Source of the DNA: Deltaproteobacteria bacterium | GTDB lineage: Bacteria > Desulfobacterota > Binatia > UBA9968 | Length of the DNA stretch: 57,071 bases | NCBI GenBank assembly: GCA_009379725.1 | Contig: WHTF01000013.1 | Span: 1-57,071, forward strand | Direction of reading: 5' to 3' | Shown here: positions 8,663 to 17,823 of the stretch, one piece after another | Layout of the letters: every line of letters begins with the position of its first letter | Numbering within the stretch: the first letter of the stretch is position 1 | Notes under the pieces: model-generated | The model's input: the letters and a program-made list of their open reading frames with translations, nothing else | Database searches by the model: none | What the model was told of the DNA's origin: nothing | Program-made: the position numbers and the translations under genes

Positions 8663-9169
8663 TCAGCATTGGTGTTCCCATCTCATACTGGTCGTTCGTA
8701 TGATCGGGATTTGATCATCCACGGAAAACCCCATAAGACCAAGCAGCCGGTAAAAGAAAAAGTTGTAACTCCCGGAAATGATAACAGTGACCATTCGGTC
8801 GCATGTCGGCGGGGTGCTTCCAGCGTCCAATGCCCAGCTTATCGTAGCACCCGGAAGCAGTGCCGATGACAAACGGCCGGCAGCTTCACTCAAGATATTT
8901 CCTGGGCAAGCAGGCATGGTGCAAAACCCACCTGCTGTCGTGAGCGTAGGATCCGCGGCTGCGATTCTTGCTCCTTCACGCGAAGCGTTCTGAGCCAACT
9001 GTCCAGTGAAAAACGCGAGACCGAAATCGGCGGGAATCCAGGCAATGACCAGGAACAAGACGAAAATAAGCGTGAATTCAACGACAGCTTGGCCTCTCCT
9101 GTTTTGTTCCTTGAGGCGACAAACCCGTTTGTCAAAACTACGAGTTCCGTTCCTTATTGAAGCATTCAT
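8663..9169 (-). CDS. tadE: TadE-like pseudopilin (second of two)
   Basis: About 168 residues. The NRRGQAVVEFTLIFVLFLVIAW helix and LAQNASREGARIAA segment mark it as a paralogue of the neighbouring TadE. It shares the CTMPxC motif and a similar C-terminal layout including a terminal Cys, so the pair arose by duplication or works as a heterodimer. Starts are ambiguous: TTG at 9190, GTG at 9178 and ATG at 9169 are in frame and none has a strong ribosome site; I took the ATG. The DUF192 gene ends at 9202 just upstream in the same direction. Confidence 0.85.
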   Translation of the reverse strand: MNASIRNGTRSFDKRVCRLKEQNRRGQAVVEFTLIFVLFLVIAWIPADFGLAFFTGQLAQNASREGARIAAADPTLTTAGGFCTMPACPGNILSEAAGRLSSALLPGATISWALDAGSTPPTCDRMVTVIISGSYNFFFYRLLGLMGFSVDDQIPIIRTTSMRWEHQC

Positions 9170-9201
9170 GGCGTTCACCCATCGAGTCAATGTTCGGCAA
9201 A

Positions 9202-9600
9202 CTACCCTATTTCAGTCAGCCGCGTGTCTCTCAGATCATCCATTTCGGAAGTTTCCACAAGTGAGATTTCCAGTTGATCGCCCACTTCGGTATAAGACTT
9301 CTTGATCGTACCATTCGGCAGTTCCAGCACGCTGTATGCCCGCAGCTTAATGCCGCCGATTCGATTCGGAACCATGCCGGAAACGATTCTCAGCACGAAG
9401 TTATTTTTGTTCAAAAAAACTACGTCAATGGGAAACTTCATGCCGATCGTGTGTATGCCCTTGCTCGGCATCAGCCACAATGCTTCCTCCGGGCCAAGAG
9501 TCGAGCGCTTGAGCAACCCGACGAGCCGGGTGATAAAATTGTCGGCTTTTCTTATCTTGGTCGCAAGCCAGGTATTCTTGGTTAGATTGATAACCGGCAC
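9202..9600 (-). CDS. DUF192 family protein inside the tad operon
   Basis: 132 residues matching DUF192 (PF02643): KADNFITRLVGLLKRSTL, LWLMPSKGIHTIGMKFPIDVVFLNK and YSVLELPNGTI are family hallmarks. Function is unknown for the family; members are small beta-rich proteins, often secreted, but no signal peptide is evident here. It begins with GTG at 9600, 4 bases after the tadC stop, so it is translated from the tad transcript. Its placement between tadC and tadE suggests a role connected with pilus assembly, though this is only context. Confidence 0.85.
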   Translation of the reverse strand: MPVINLTKNTWLATKIRKADNFITRLVGLLKRSTLGPEEALWLMPSKGIHTIGMKFPIDVVFLNKNNFVLRIVSGMVPNRIGGIKLRAYSVLELPNGTIKKSYTEVGDQLEISLVETSEMDDLRDTRLTEIG

Positions 9601-9604
9601 GAGA

Positions 9605-10534
9605 TTACCTCAACGGATCTGAAAGCGTTTTCATGAGTTGTAAACCGGCGGGTCCAAGCAGGATGATAAAGATCGCCGGTAATATAAAAAACACCAGCGG
9701 GAAGATGAGCTTGATGACCGCCTTTCTCGCCGCCTCCTCGGCAGCTTGGCTGCGTTTATCGCGCATAGTCTCGGCATAGACTCTGAGAGAACGCGCGATA
9801 CTACCGCCCATTTCCTCAGTCTGAGTCAGGAAAGTAACCAGTCCACGGATTTCCTCCACACCGCATCGATCCGCCATACGGATCAAAGCTTCCTTGCGCC
9901 GCGCACCAGCTTGCATCTCCTGTGTAGCAAGCAAAAGCTCCTCACCTATGGCTAACTGCTGGTTGTTTTGTTCGTTTCCAACGCGATTCAACGCCGCATC
10001 GACGCCCATACCCGCTTCCACGCAAATAACGATCAAGTCTAAAGTATCGGGAAGTGCTTCGCGCATTTCGAGAACACGGGCACTCGCCTTTCGATAGACC
10101 GTCAGAAAGGGCAGCATATAACCCGCGGCACCAGCCGCCCCACCTAGGAGAAGGACATCCAGCATCGGCGCATTCATGAGGAAGGCCAACAAGAGCCCCG
10201 TAAGGCCCAAGGCCAAGCCTAGAAAAATGCGCAATCCCCAGTAGATCCTGATGGCTCGGGCACCCCGATAACCTGCCTGATGCAATCGCGTGCCCGCCTT
10301 CGATAAATTGGCAGGTATTTCCTTGCTGCCAAAAAAGAAGTTAGTCACCCGCTCCCAAAAAGTCTCCTCTTCACTATCAAACAAACGAATCCGCGCGGAC
10401 TCGGCTCGTGGGCTTGATATGGTCTCGAGTCTCCGTTGAATGACCTCTTCCGCTATCGGCGCCCTGGGCGCAAAAACGAGATATATAATCGTACCGACAA
10501 CTCCGAATACTCCAAGTGCAATTAATGCTTCCAT
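9605..10534 (-). CDS. tadC: TadC, type II secretion F-family inner-membrane platform protein
   Basis: 309 residues. A membrane helix at the N-terminus, two helices around 110-160 and one or two at the C-terminus frame a T2SSF domain (ALPDTLDLIVICVEAGMGVDAALNRVG ... TEEMGGSIARSLRVYAETMRDKR). TadC with TadB forms the inner-membrane platform driven by the TadA ATPase. It follows tadB by 9 bases. The DKRSQAAEEAARKAVIKLIFPLV tail is typical of TadC and helps tell it from TadB. Confidence 0.92.
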   Translation of the reverse strand: MEALIALGVFGVVGTIIYLVFAPRAPIAEEVIQRRLETISSPRAESARIRLFDSEEETFWERVTNFFFGSKEIPANLSKAGTRLHQAGYRGARAIRIYWGLRIFLGLALGLTGLLLAFLMNAPMLDVLLLGGAAGAAGYMLPFLTVYRKASARVLEMREALPDTLDLIVICVEAGMGVDAALNRVGNEQNNQQLAIGEELLLATQEMQAGARRKEALIRMADRCGVEEIRGLVTFLTQTEEMGGSIARSLRVYAETMRDKRSQAAEEAARKAVIKLIFPLVFFILPAIFIILLGPAGLQLMKTLSDPLR

Positions 10535-10543
10535 ATGATCCCG

Positions 10544-11518
10544 TCAGATATGTATCTTTATGAACTTGCGGAAAACCAGGATACCCAACACTTCCAACAC
10601 CAGAGCCGTCGCCAGCATCGCACGACCTCCCGGATGCACCAACATTTCGTTCATCATTTCCGGTTCGCGAATGAACATAAAAACCGCCAGGAACGGTGGT
10701 ATCGAACTGACAGTCCAGGCGCTCATACGGTTTTGCGCAGTCAAACTCTTGATCAATCTCTCAATGCGGAAGCGATCGCGGATGATATTTGCCAATTTTG
10801 TAAGCAGCTCCGCAAGGCTGCCGCCAATCTCGCGCTGAACCAACAATGCCGTATTAAACAGCCGTACTTCGGCGAGGGACATTCGTTCCTCAAACTTTTT
10901 CAAGGCGTCATTAAGAGGCAAGCCTAGATTGACCTCCTCAATGAAAACTGAAAACTCGGTACCGATCGGATCCGGCATTTCCCTAGCCACATAGACCATC
11001 GCCTGCGTGAGACCGAGGCCGGCTTGAAGACTTTGACTAATCATATCCAGGCCATCGGGCATTTGTTCGAGAAACTTTCGCAGACGCTTCCAAATAATAT
11101 ACTTCAAGTAGCAATAAGGAATCATCAGCGCGATGGATCCAAATAATACGGCCATCCATAACGGTTTGCCCACGAGCGTGAACATAAAAAACGTCACCGC
11201 AAATGCCCCCCCGGAGCATAGGAGGAACACGCTGGGGCTCATATCGACGTTGGCCTTTTCAAGGTGCAAATCGATTTTCTGGGCCACTCTGATCTTGGAA
11301 AGGAAGGTGTTGATCCAAGGAACATCGCTATAAATCGAAGTCTTAAGCAGGTTCTGAATTTCAGATTTTGAAGCGTAACTCATTCGACCGATGGTCGTGA
11401 GCCGGCGTTTGATTCGAGCCTGCGCCGTATCCTGAACGGCCATTGGCAGCAGGAAAATAATCACGATCAGCGACATCGCCGCTAAAAATACAAAAATGGC
11501 AATGAGGAATAAACTCAT
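10544..11518 (-). CDS. tadB: TadB, type II secretion F-family inner-membrane platform protein
   Basis: 324 residues with N-terminal membrane helices, central helices at ~95-135 and a T2SSF domain ([30 protein letters not shown] ... [23 protein letters not shown]) ending in C-terminal helices. It is the TadB partner of TadC. Its ATG overlaps the tadA stop (ATGA), which couples translation of the ATPase and platform. Confidence 0.92.
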   Translation of the reverse strand: MSLFLIAIFVFLAAMSLIVIIFLLPMAVQDTAQARIKRRLTTIGRMSYASKSEIQNLLKTSIYSDVPWINTFLSKIRVAQKIDLHLEKANVDMSPSVFLLCSGGAFAVTFFMFTLVGKPLWMAVLFGSIALMIPYCYLKYIIWKRLRKFLEQMPDGLDMISQSLQAGLGLTQAMVYVAREMPDPIGTEFSVFIEEVNLGLPLNDALKKFEERMSLAEVRLFNTALLVQREIGGSLAELLTKLANIIRDRFRIERLIKSLTAQNRMSAWTVSSIPPFLAVFMFIREPEMMNEMLVHPGGRAMLATALVLEVLGILVFRKFIKIHI

Positions 11519-12912
11519 ATAGCTCTTTTCCTGGAACCCATTGGAACCGGCATAAAATGGGTATTTGGGATTCTAAAGCCATGCCGTTCGAGCCGGTCCA
11601 TGAACGAAGGCATAACTCCCGTAGCTACGAATTCTCCGATAATCTTGCCGTTCTCCACGCCACGCTGATCGAATTTGAAAATCGTTTGAGTGGTAATGGT
11701 ACTACCTTCCATACCTGTCACTTCGGCAAATTCCACTACTTTTCTGCTGCCGTCACTCAGACGCGTGAGCTGGACAATGACGTCGAGCGCGGAAGCCACC
11801 TGCTCGCGCAGAGCACGTTCCGGGAGAGCAATGCCCGCCATAAGCATCATGGTCTCCAGACGAGAAAGCGCATCGCGGGCGCTGTTCGCGTGAATTGTGC
11901 TTATGGACCCGTCATGACCGGTGTTCATCGCTTGCATCATATCCAAAGCTTCGCCGCCGCGGACCTCGCCGATGACGATCCGGTCCGGGCGCATACGGAG
12001 GGCGTTACGAACCAGATCACGCGCCGTCACGGCACCCTGTCCTTCGATATTGGCGGGGCGCGTTTCTAGACGCACGATATGATCTTGCTGTAGTTTCAGT
12101 TCAGCCGAATCCTCGATGGTAACGATTCGTTCATTGTCCGGAATGAAATTAGATAAACAATTCAACAGAGTGGTTTTGCCCGCGCCTGTGCCTCCCGAAA
12201 CCAGCATATTCAATCGCGATTTCACGCAGGCGGCCGCGACCTCTGCCATTTGCGCCGGCATTGAATTGAATTGGATAAGATCATTGACGGTAAGGCGTTC
12301 CGTTCCAAAGCGCCGAATCGAAAGAACCGGCCCATCGAGCGCGAGCGGCGGAATAATCGCATTGACGCGCGAACCGTCAGCAAGACGAGCATCCACCATG
12401 GGAGAGCTTTCGTCGACCCGCCTTCCGACGCGTGTAACGATCCGTTCGATGATCTGCATAAGGTGGGCGTCGTCACGAAATCTAACGTCGGTTTTCTCGA
12501 GTTTGCCGTAACGTTCAACAAAAATATGACTGGAAGAGTTCACAAGTATATCTGAGATCTCCGGATCCTTCATTAAAGTTTCGAGCGGTCCGAGACCGAA
12601 CACCTCATGTTGAACTTCCATCACAAGGCGTTCTCGATCGGCACGACTGACCGGAATAGCTTCGGCCGTTACCATATCTTCCAGGATACGGCGGATCTCG
12701 ACTCTAACTCTCTCCATTTCCAAATTGGAAAGCTTGGTTAAATCCAATGTATCGATCAATTTGCGGTGGATGCGGAGCCGAAGGTCTTGCAGCACGGTTT
12801 CAGAATTCGCGGTCGGCATCGACCGCATAGGAACGCGAAAATTGTCCGAGCCGCCGCCCCTGTCGATTTCCCACTTGTCCTTGTCCGCGTCGCCTAGAGC
12901 TGGATTTTTCAT
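11515..12912 (-). CDS. tadA: TadA/CpaF pilus-assembly ATPase
   Basis: 465 residues. An N-terminal helical domain (~40-230) precedes the secretion-ATPase core: Walker [10 protein letters not shown] at 240-248, Asp box region [13 protein letters not shown], Walker B-like [15 protein letters not shown] and the His box STIHANS. This is the hexameric motor powering Flp pilus extrusion (and possibly retraction), at the inner-membrane cytoplasmic face. Length matches CpaF/TadA proteins. It overlaps tadB by 4 bases and follows tadZ by 15 bases. Confidence 0.95.
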   Translation of the reverse strand: MKNPALGDADKDKWEIDRGGGSDNFRVPMRSMPTANSETVLQDLRLRIHRKLIDTLDLTKLSNLEMERVRVEIRRILEDMVTAEAIPVSRADRERLVMEVQHEVFGLGPLETLMKDPEISDILVNSSSHIFVERYGKLEKTDVRFRDDAHLMQIIERIVTRVGRRVDESSPMVDARLADGSRVNAIIPPLALDGPVLSIRRFGTERLTVNDLIQFNSMPAQMAEVAAACVKSRLNMLVSGGTGAGKTTLLNCLSNFIPDNERIVTIEDSAELKLQQDHIVRLETRPANIEGQGAVTARDLVRNALRMRPDRIVIGEVRGGEALDMMQAMNTGHDGSISTIHANSARDALSRLETMMLMAGIALPERALREQVASALDVIVQLTRLSDGSRKVVEFAEVTGMEGSTITTQTIFKFDQRGVENGKIIGEFVATGVMPSFMDRLERHGFRIPNTHFMPVPMGSRKRAI

Positions 12913-12927
12913 TAGTTGTCCCCTTAA

Positions 12928-14142
12928 TTACTTGAGCAATCCTCGCACGGGCATCAAACGGTTGAGTAGACCCACTCTCTTTTCAACCCCGTCCCGCCGC
13001 GTAGCGCCCGCTATGGAGAACGATTCGAGCACGGCGTCCGCGAGCCCCGAGTAGCTTCTCGCGATATCCGATCTCGGATCGCATTCTTGGATCGACAGTC
13101 CCTGATTTACGGCGGCTATCGCCGTCGGATAGTTGTTGGGGAGAGTCCAGAAGACTTTTGCCCCTAGAGCCTTTTCCGCGGATTCAGGACTCATAAGTTT
13201 GCTTTTGATATACCGGTTCAATACAAGACGAATTTTTTTCTCGTAGATCCCCATCCTGTTAAAAAGCTCAAACGCCCTGTGGGCGCTTTTCAATGAGGGA
13301 ACGTCCATCTCGGTTACAAACAGAATCATATTGGCTTTGTCTAAAACCAACGCAAGGATGTCGTCGAATTCTTTCGGCGTATCGACAACTACATAATCAA
13401 AAAATTGCGACAGAACTTCCAGGATTTCGTCGATATCCGCCGCCGTTATGCGTCTGGCATCTTCAGCGTAGAAGGGCTCAGCCAATACGCGAATCCCCGA
13501 TGCGTGCTTGACCAGAGAACCATCGAGAAACATCGGATCGATTTTTTTTAGGTTTTTGACCAAATCTAAAATGGTGTATGAGGCTTCGAGGTTTAAAAAG
13601 CTAGTCACCGATCCAAACTGCAACACCAAGTCGACCAAACAGACGGACTTCTTATGAGCAACCAAGCTGGCAGCCAGATTCGTCGCGACAGTGGTGGATC
13701 CAACGCCGCCTTTATTCGATGAGACGGCAATTATCTGACCTCGATCCGCGGTTCGCGAAGTGTGTAGATCTATCTTATTTCTAATCCCGTCTAACGACTT
13801 GAGAACCTCTGCCCAATCAAACGGCTGTGTGAAAAATTCCTCCGCCCCTGAACGCATCGCACGCAAAATTGCGTCGGGATTACCGGAAGGAGACGTCATG
13901 ACCAAACGAACATTAGAAAGCTTGAGTTTAATCTCCGCGGCGATGGCGAACGCTCCCTCGGGGTCGCGGCTTAGATCCACTACCGCCACTACCGGCCCGC
14001 TTTTGCCGCGCAACCAGTCGAAAGCAGCGCCGTAACCGTACACTTTTGACTCGACGGCGTATGCGGCTTCTCTTTCGAGCTGCTGCTTGAGCTCCCCAAG
14101 CGCTTTGTTGTCCTCGCTGATCAGGCAAATCGGTAGCTTCAT
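12928..14142 (-). CDS. tadZ: TadZ/CpaE, receiver-like plus ParA/MinD-type ATPase
   Basis: 404 residues. The first ~125 residues form an atypical receiver fold (ICLISEDNKAL ... VVAVVDLSRDPEG ... SGAEEFFTQPFDW). A ParA/MinD-like ATPase follows with the deviant Walker A KGGVGSTT at 144-151 and VVVDTPKEFDD as Walker B. TadZ/CpaE proteins localise the Tad machine to the pole and recruit TadA. It lies between the secretin gene (92 bases upstream) and tadA (15 bases downstream), the usual order. Confidence 0.92.
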   Translation of the reverse strand: MKLPICLISEDNKALGELKQQLEREAAYAVESKVYGYGAAFDWLRGKSGPVVAVVDLSRDPEGAFAIAAEIKLKLSNVRLVMTSPSGNPDAILRAMRSGAEEFFTQPFDWAEVLKSLDGIRNKIDLHTSRTADRGQIIAVSSNKGGVGSTTVATNLAASLVAHKKSVCLVDLVLQFGSVTSFLNLEASYTILDLVKNLKKIDPMFLDGSLVKHASGIRVLAEPFYAEDARRITAADIDEILEVLSQFFDYVVVDTPKEFDDILALVLDKANMILFVTEMDVPSLKSAHRAFELFNRMGIYEKKIRLVLNRYIKSKLMSPESAEKALGAKVFWTLPNNYPTAIAAVNQGLSIQECDPRSDIARSYSGLADAVLESFSIAGATRRDGVEKRVGLLNRLMPVRGLLK

Positions 14143-14234
14143 GCTAAATTTCTATATCGCGATCGGTTATGTTTGTCGCAGCCTGTCTCTCTCACAATGA
14201 TCGAAATTCAATAATACGTTCCCGCTATCGAGAC

Positions 14235-15755
14235 TTACGGAATACTTGCACCCGGACCTTGCGGCTTAGCGCGTACCGAACCCCCAGGAACTGGAACCTG
14301 TCGAATATCCGGGTCGTCATACTTTTCAATTGACGGGAGTTGGGGTTTTTCACCGGGCTTCCTTGCGCTCACGATCCGCGGCGTGATCACGAACACCAAT
14401 TCCGACTCCGAGTTTCTAAATCGCGTGCTGCGAAAAAGAGCGCCGAGAATAGGAATATCTCCCAGAAGAGGAAATTTGCTAATGTCTTTGAGAATCCTCC
14501 GATCCAGCAATCCTGCGATCACCAGGCTTTCTCCTTCCCGTAATTCCACGCGGTTTACCGTTCGTCGAACCTTCAATCCGGGAACCCCGCCAACGGAGAC
14601 ACTCTGATCGATCTCGCTGACTTCCGGAAATACCCGTAGATCGATCCGATCGGACCAAGTCAAGGTCGGCACGAAGTCGAGTCTCACGCCAAAAGGCTTG
14701 AAGTCGACATCGAAGGTATCGTCGGAAACGCCAACCACGGGAAATTCTCCACCAGCCAGAAACCCTCCCGTACGGCCATTTTTCATAACCAGTCTTGGTT
14801 GCGCAAGGATTTCAGTGACATTCTTGTTCTGCAGCAAACGATACAAAGCAGTGAGAGAATAAGAGCCATTGAAGTATTGAAAAATTCCCGACGTGGCAGC
14901 GCCGAACAACAAGGCATCGGGCGCTGTATCATTGAAAAGATCTGAACCAAATCCCGATTGCGAACCTAAACGGGTCAAGGAAGAAGTATGTTGCGTATTT
15001 TGCAAAAAGTCGAAACCAATCTCTTTCAGCTTACCAGTCGCGACCTCCGCGACGATCACATCCAGCTCGATTTGCCGAACCTCTTTAATTACGAGCAAAT
15101 CAATAATCCCATCGATGCTTCGCTTGTCGCCCCATCTGTTCACGTCGTCTAGAGAGGATTCTTCCTCGAACGCAATCTGCCCACCCCCGGCAATTCCAAA
15201 CCCGGTGACGTTCGGGCGGCTCTGACGCCCACCGCGGAGATTTATTGTAGTACTTGGCGGGGACACAGCGGCCGGCGGCTTGGGCGGCAGGTGAGTCTGG
15301 ACGATTTCCAAGACTTTGTCATAGACGACTTCGTTTGACACCTCGCCCCTCAGGAGAAGCGCAGGCCCGGACGTCGATATTTCAACTTTCTCGTTGGGAA
15401 GCACTACCCTGAGCTGGCTCCGTAAGGCGATAACATCCGGCACGACGATTAGATCGTAATTGGCAACCTCGCCCTTTTCATTGAAGACGATCAAAGACGT
15501 CGTACCTACCGCCTTGCCATTGATCAAAAGCTGGCTAGGAGCAACTACGATTACATCGGCCACCTGCGGCTGAGAAACCGAGACACGCTTTGCTCTCTCA
15601 GCCAGGCGAAAAACCATCGATTTGTTGACTGTAACCGATAGCGTCGGCGCTACCTGCTCCTGTGCAGCAACTTCCAGCAACGGTACGAACAATAAAGCCA
15701 CAATCGCTACCCGAAGCCTGCTCGACCGCCGCCAAACTGAACCAAGGTATCTCAT
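14235..15755 (-). CDS. cpaC: RcpA/CpaC outer-membrane secretin
   Basis: 506 residues with a signal peptide (LRVAIVALLFVPLLEVAAQ). The N-terminal pilus-secretin domain (KSMVFRLAERAKRVSVSQPQVADVIVV, then SQLLINGKAVGTTSLIVF) and a BON-like stretch precede the secretin core at ~225-470 (VIVAEVATGKLKEIGFDFL, LAQPRLVMKNGRTGGFLAGGEFPV, LVIAGLLDRR, FPLLGDIPILGALFRS, ELVFVITPRIV). It forms the outer-membrane channel for the Flp pilus. A GGAAGGAAAC ribosome site precedes the ATG. It follows cpaB by 19 bases. Confidence 0.95.
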   Translation of the reverse strand: MRYLGSVWRRSSRLRVAIVALLFVPLLEVAAQEQVAPTLSVTVNKSMVFRLAERAKRVSVSQPQVADVIVVAPSQLLINGKAVGTTSLIVFNEKGEVANYDLIVVPDVIALRSQLRVVLPNEKVEISTSGPALLLRGEVSNEVVYDKVLEIVQTHLPPKPPAAVSPPSTTINLRGGRQSRPNVTGFGIAGGGQIAFEEESSLDDVNRWGDKRSIDGIIDLLVIKEVRQIELDVIVAEVATGKLKEIGFDFLQNTQHTSSLTRLGSQSGFGSDLFNDTAPDALLFGAATSGIFQYFNGSYSLTALYRLLQNKNVTEILAQPRLVMKNGRTGGFLAGGEFPVVGVSDDTFDVDFKPFGVRLDFVPTLTWSDRIDLRVFPEVSEIDQSVSVGGVPGLKVRRTVNRVELREGESLVIAGLLDRRILKDISKFPLLGDIPILGALFRSTRFRNSESELVFVITPRIVSARKPGEKPQLPSIEKYDDPDIRQVPVPGGSVRAKPQGPGASIP

Positions 15756-15774
15756 GAGTCGTTTCCTTCCCTGA

Positions 15775-16617
15775 CTAGAATTCCACCACGCTTCTATTGC
15801 TGCCGTGAATTACTTCCACCTTATACTTGTCCGGCGCCTGAGCGACGGGACGCACTTTACCCGGTCCCACCGGTCGAGTTTGGCGCCTTCCCAGAGCCAA
15901 TAAATCGCTCTTGTTACTGCCATCGGTTTTGGCTTCGCTGTCATCGCCAAGGCCTCTTAGCGCCAGCACGATAGGCCCTTCTTGATGAGCTAGAGAGAGT
16001 TTTTCGGCTTCCTCGGGGCTCACCTCAAGCGTAATCGAGCGTGCGACCTGTGGCTTGCCATCTTTTTGCTCAGTGCTCTGAGCGACAGATAGAACTCGCT
16101 TATTTTGCAGGACGATCTTTGAGACTTTCGTGTCTGCGTTATTCCCACCGCCCGGCGGCGTGGTTGTGATGATTACATCCACACGGTCATCGGGCACGAT
16201 AAATCCGCTCACACCGATGATCTCATCCACTCGAACGGCCATCGCCCGATTACCGGGTTCCAATCGAACCGTCAATCCCGCCCCCTCTCCCGCCAGTCGA
16301 GATTCGAGAATCGGTTCATTAGCCATGATCTTTACCCGATTCACCTTGCCAACGACCTGAGTTGGAGCGCTAAACGAACCGGCGGGAACCGAACTCTTGG
16401 GCCATTTGATGGCCCTCACGGTGCCATCCTTCACCATTCCTTCGCTGATTGCGCTTCCCGCCGCGATATCTTTTGACGCAATAACGACATCTTGCGTTTG
16501 AGTTCGCAGCGCCTCGGCCGTCGCACGCTGCTGGCGCAGGAAATTGAATATTCCATAAGCCGCGACCAATCCGAAGAAGACCGCCACGACCAGTGCTATT
16601 TTGAGCCTATTTTGCAT
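15775..16617 (-). CDS. cpaB: RcpC/CpaB pilus-assembly protein
   Basis: 280 residues. A membrane helix (IALVVAVFFGLVAAYGIFNFL) is followed by an SAF domain (VVIASKDIAAGSAISEGMV ... RVKIMANEPILESRL) and the RcpC domain (GNRAMAVRVDEIIGVSGFIVPDDRVDVI). CpaB is a periplasmic inner-membrane anchored subunit that supports the secretin. I set the start at the ATG at 16617, preceded by AAGGGGAG; the longer frame would need a TTG at 16650. The gene lies 81 bases after the prepilin peptidase gene. Confidence 0.92.
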   Translation of the reverse strand: MQNRLKIALVVAVFFGLVAAYGIFNFLRQQRATAEALRTQTQDVVIASKDIAAGSAISEGMVKDGTVRAIKWPKSSVPAGSFSAPTQVVGKVNRVKIMANEPILESRLAGEGAGLTVRLEPGNRAMAVRVDEIIGVSGFIVPDDRVDVIITTTPPGGGNNADTKVSKIVLQNKRVLSVAQSTEQKDGKPQVARSITLEVSPEEAEKLSLAHQEGPIVLALRGLGDDSEAKTDGSNKSDLLALGRRQTRPVGPGKVRPVAQAPDKYKVEVIHGSNRSVVEF

Positions 16618-16698
16618 ACATACTCCCCTTTTGTAAGTTTTACAGCACAATCATACGGGAGAACTCTTACCATTGTTTCCTTGGATTTCCCAGATGTA

Positions 16699-17241
16699 CT
16701 AAAACCCCGCCCACTTCCCTGTTGGGTCGAAATAATATGCCATAATTGTACCAGCGCCAATCGCAACACCCCAGGGAACTGAATAAGCACCGGGATTCAG
16801 CTGCATAATATCGGCTCGAGGGCGCCCATGGCCGGCCGTCAAAATAACCAGCTTACAATCTGCCCAAAAGTTTCGAAAAGAAGTTTGTTTCGCATGTCCT
16901 AAAGCAATCGCCGCTAAAGCCAGCACTCCGGCAATAATACACGAATAGAAAAAAACCCGCGGCAATGTCTTGTATCCTATGATTGCGCCAACAGCGCCAA
17001 ACAATTTGACATCTCCCGCTCCCACCCATCCAAAAGCAAAGGGAACCAGGAGAACTAAAATGCCACCAAACAAACCGATAAGGCTGTAAATCAATTGCGT
17101 GCTACCCTGGAAGAGACCAAGAATAATTCCCCCAAGGAGCCCCGACAAGACTACCCAGTTCGGAATTCTTCGTTCTTTTATATCAAAGAAAGCCGCAAGG
17201 CTAACGAGCGCAAATAACGTAAAGTTCAACGCAAATTTCAA
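16699..17241 (-). CDS. tadV: TadV/CpaA prepilin peptidase
   Basis: 180 residues, six or so membrane helices. The two catalytic aspartates of A24 peptidases are visible: FDIKERRIPN near residue 20 and GAGDVKLFG near 75. The short form without an N-methyltransferase domain is typical of Tad systems. It cleaves and so matures Flp and the TadE pseudopilins. The apparent start is TTG at 17241 with no strong ribosome site. It is separated from flp by a strong hairpin (17321-17366), so its expression probably depends on read-through. Confidence 0.88.
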   Translation of the reverse strand: MKFALNFTLFALVSLAAFFDIKERRIPNWVVLSGLLGGIILGLFQGSTQLIYSLIGLFGGILVLLVPFAFGWVGAGDVKLFGAVGAIIGYKTLPRVFFYSCIIAGVLALAAIALGHAKQTSFRNFWADCKLVILTAGHGRPRADIMQLNPGAYSVPWGVAIGAGTIMAYYFDPTGKWAGF

Positions 17242-17320
17242 GTTAGGACGTATTTATCGGCGGCTGATGGTATAGTTGCGATGGAAAGTTGTCAACAAAT
17301 ATTTGGGTCAGAGTTAAAAC

Positions 17321-17366
17321 GTGCGCTTGGGAATCGAAAAATGCTTTATTCGATCCCCAAGCGCAC
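17321..17366 (-). terminator. Strong hairpin after flp, probable attenuating terminator
   Basis: Arms GTGCGCTTGGGAATCGAA (17321-17338) and TTCGATCCCCAAGCGCAC (17349-17366) pair over 18 positions with one mismatch around a 10-base A/T-rich loop. Read on the minus strand it comes 22 bases after the flp stop codon and is followed by GTTTTAAC, a short T-run. Such a hairpin between a major pilin and its machine genes usually stabilises the pilin mRNA and reduces read-through. Confidence 0.8.
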
Positions 17367-17387
17367 AATTAAAGCCGTGAGACTTAA

Positions 17388-17585
17388 TCATGAACCCGAG
17401 CCACAAGCCGTTTGCGGAGCCGCAAGACAATTCTTGACCTCGTTCCACGAATTTCCAAGCTGAGAACCGACGTTCGTGTTTTTGATACCAACCCAGAAAA
17501 CCAAGGCCACGAGAAGAACGATCAAGGTGTATTCAACTAGACCTTGTCCTTCCTCTTCGACCACTAACCTTTTCAGCAAATTCAT
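17388..17585 (-). CDS. flp: Flp-family major pilin
   Basis: 65 residues. A short charged leader ends at Gly13, followed by QGLVEYTLIVLLVALVFWVG: the Flp cleavage motif with Glu +5 and Tyr +6 at the start of the hydrophobic helix. TadV would cleave after Gly13 and the mature ~52-residue pilin polymerises into the Flp fibre. The C-terminus carries two cysteines (KNCLAAPQTAC), able to form a small disulfide loop. The near-perfect ribosome site AAAGGAGGTGA 8 bases before the ATG fits high expression. It is the promoter-proximal gene of the tad locus, and only one pilin gene is present. Confidence 0.95.
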   Translation of the reverse strand: MNLLKRLVVEEEGQGLVEYTLIVLLVALVFWVGIKNTNVGSQLGNSWNEVKNCLAAPQTACGSGS

Positions 17586-17707
17586 TATTCTTCACCTCCT
17601 TTCATGATTGAAATAGTTGTAACCGAATCAGAAAACCATTCTACCAACCCTATGAGAACCTATCTTTACCATTGCGTTTGTCTCAATCGCCGTTGCCAAG
17701 CCCTTAA

Positions 17708-17723
17708 CGCAGACTTTATGCCA
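17708..17723 (-). promoter_or_regulatory. Possible sigma-54 promoter for flp
   Basis: Read on the minus strand the sequence is TGGCATAAAGTCTGCG. It has the invariant GG and GC dinucleotides separated by exactly 10 bases, and TGGCA matches the -24 consensus; the -12 element CTGCG is imperfect. Transcription would begin about 110 bases before the flp start codon. One such match by chance is possible. Confidence 0.35.
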
Positions 17724-17786
17724 AGTTCGTAACGTTCATTTTTTCTGCTAGTTGCAACGATTCAGACAATTCGTTCTCATTCAGCC

Positions 17787-17823
17787 CTGACAATACTGAC
17801 AAATTTAAAAGCTCAACTGTCAG
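17787..17823. repeat. CTGACA repeat cluster upstream of flp
   Basis: CTGACA occurs at 17787 and 17796 as a direct repeat with 9-base period, and TGTCAG at 17818 is its inverted copy. The cluster is 65-115 bases upstream of the possible -24/-12 element, where activator sites for sigma-54 promoters normally lie. It may bind a regulator of the pilus. Confidence 0.35.
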
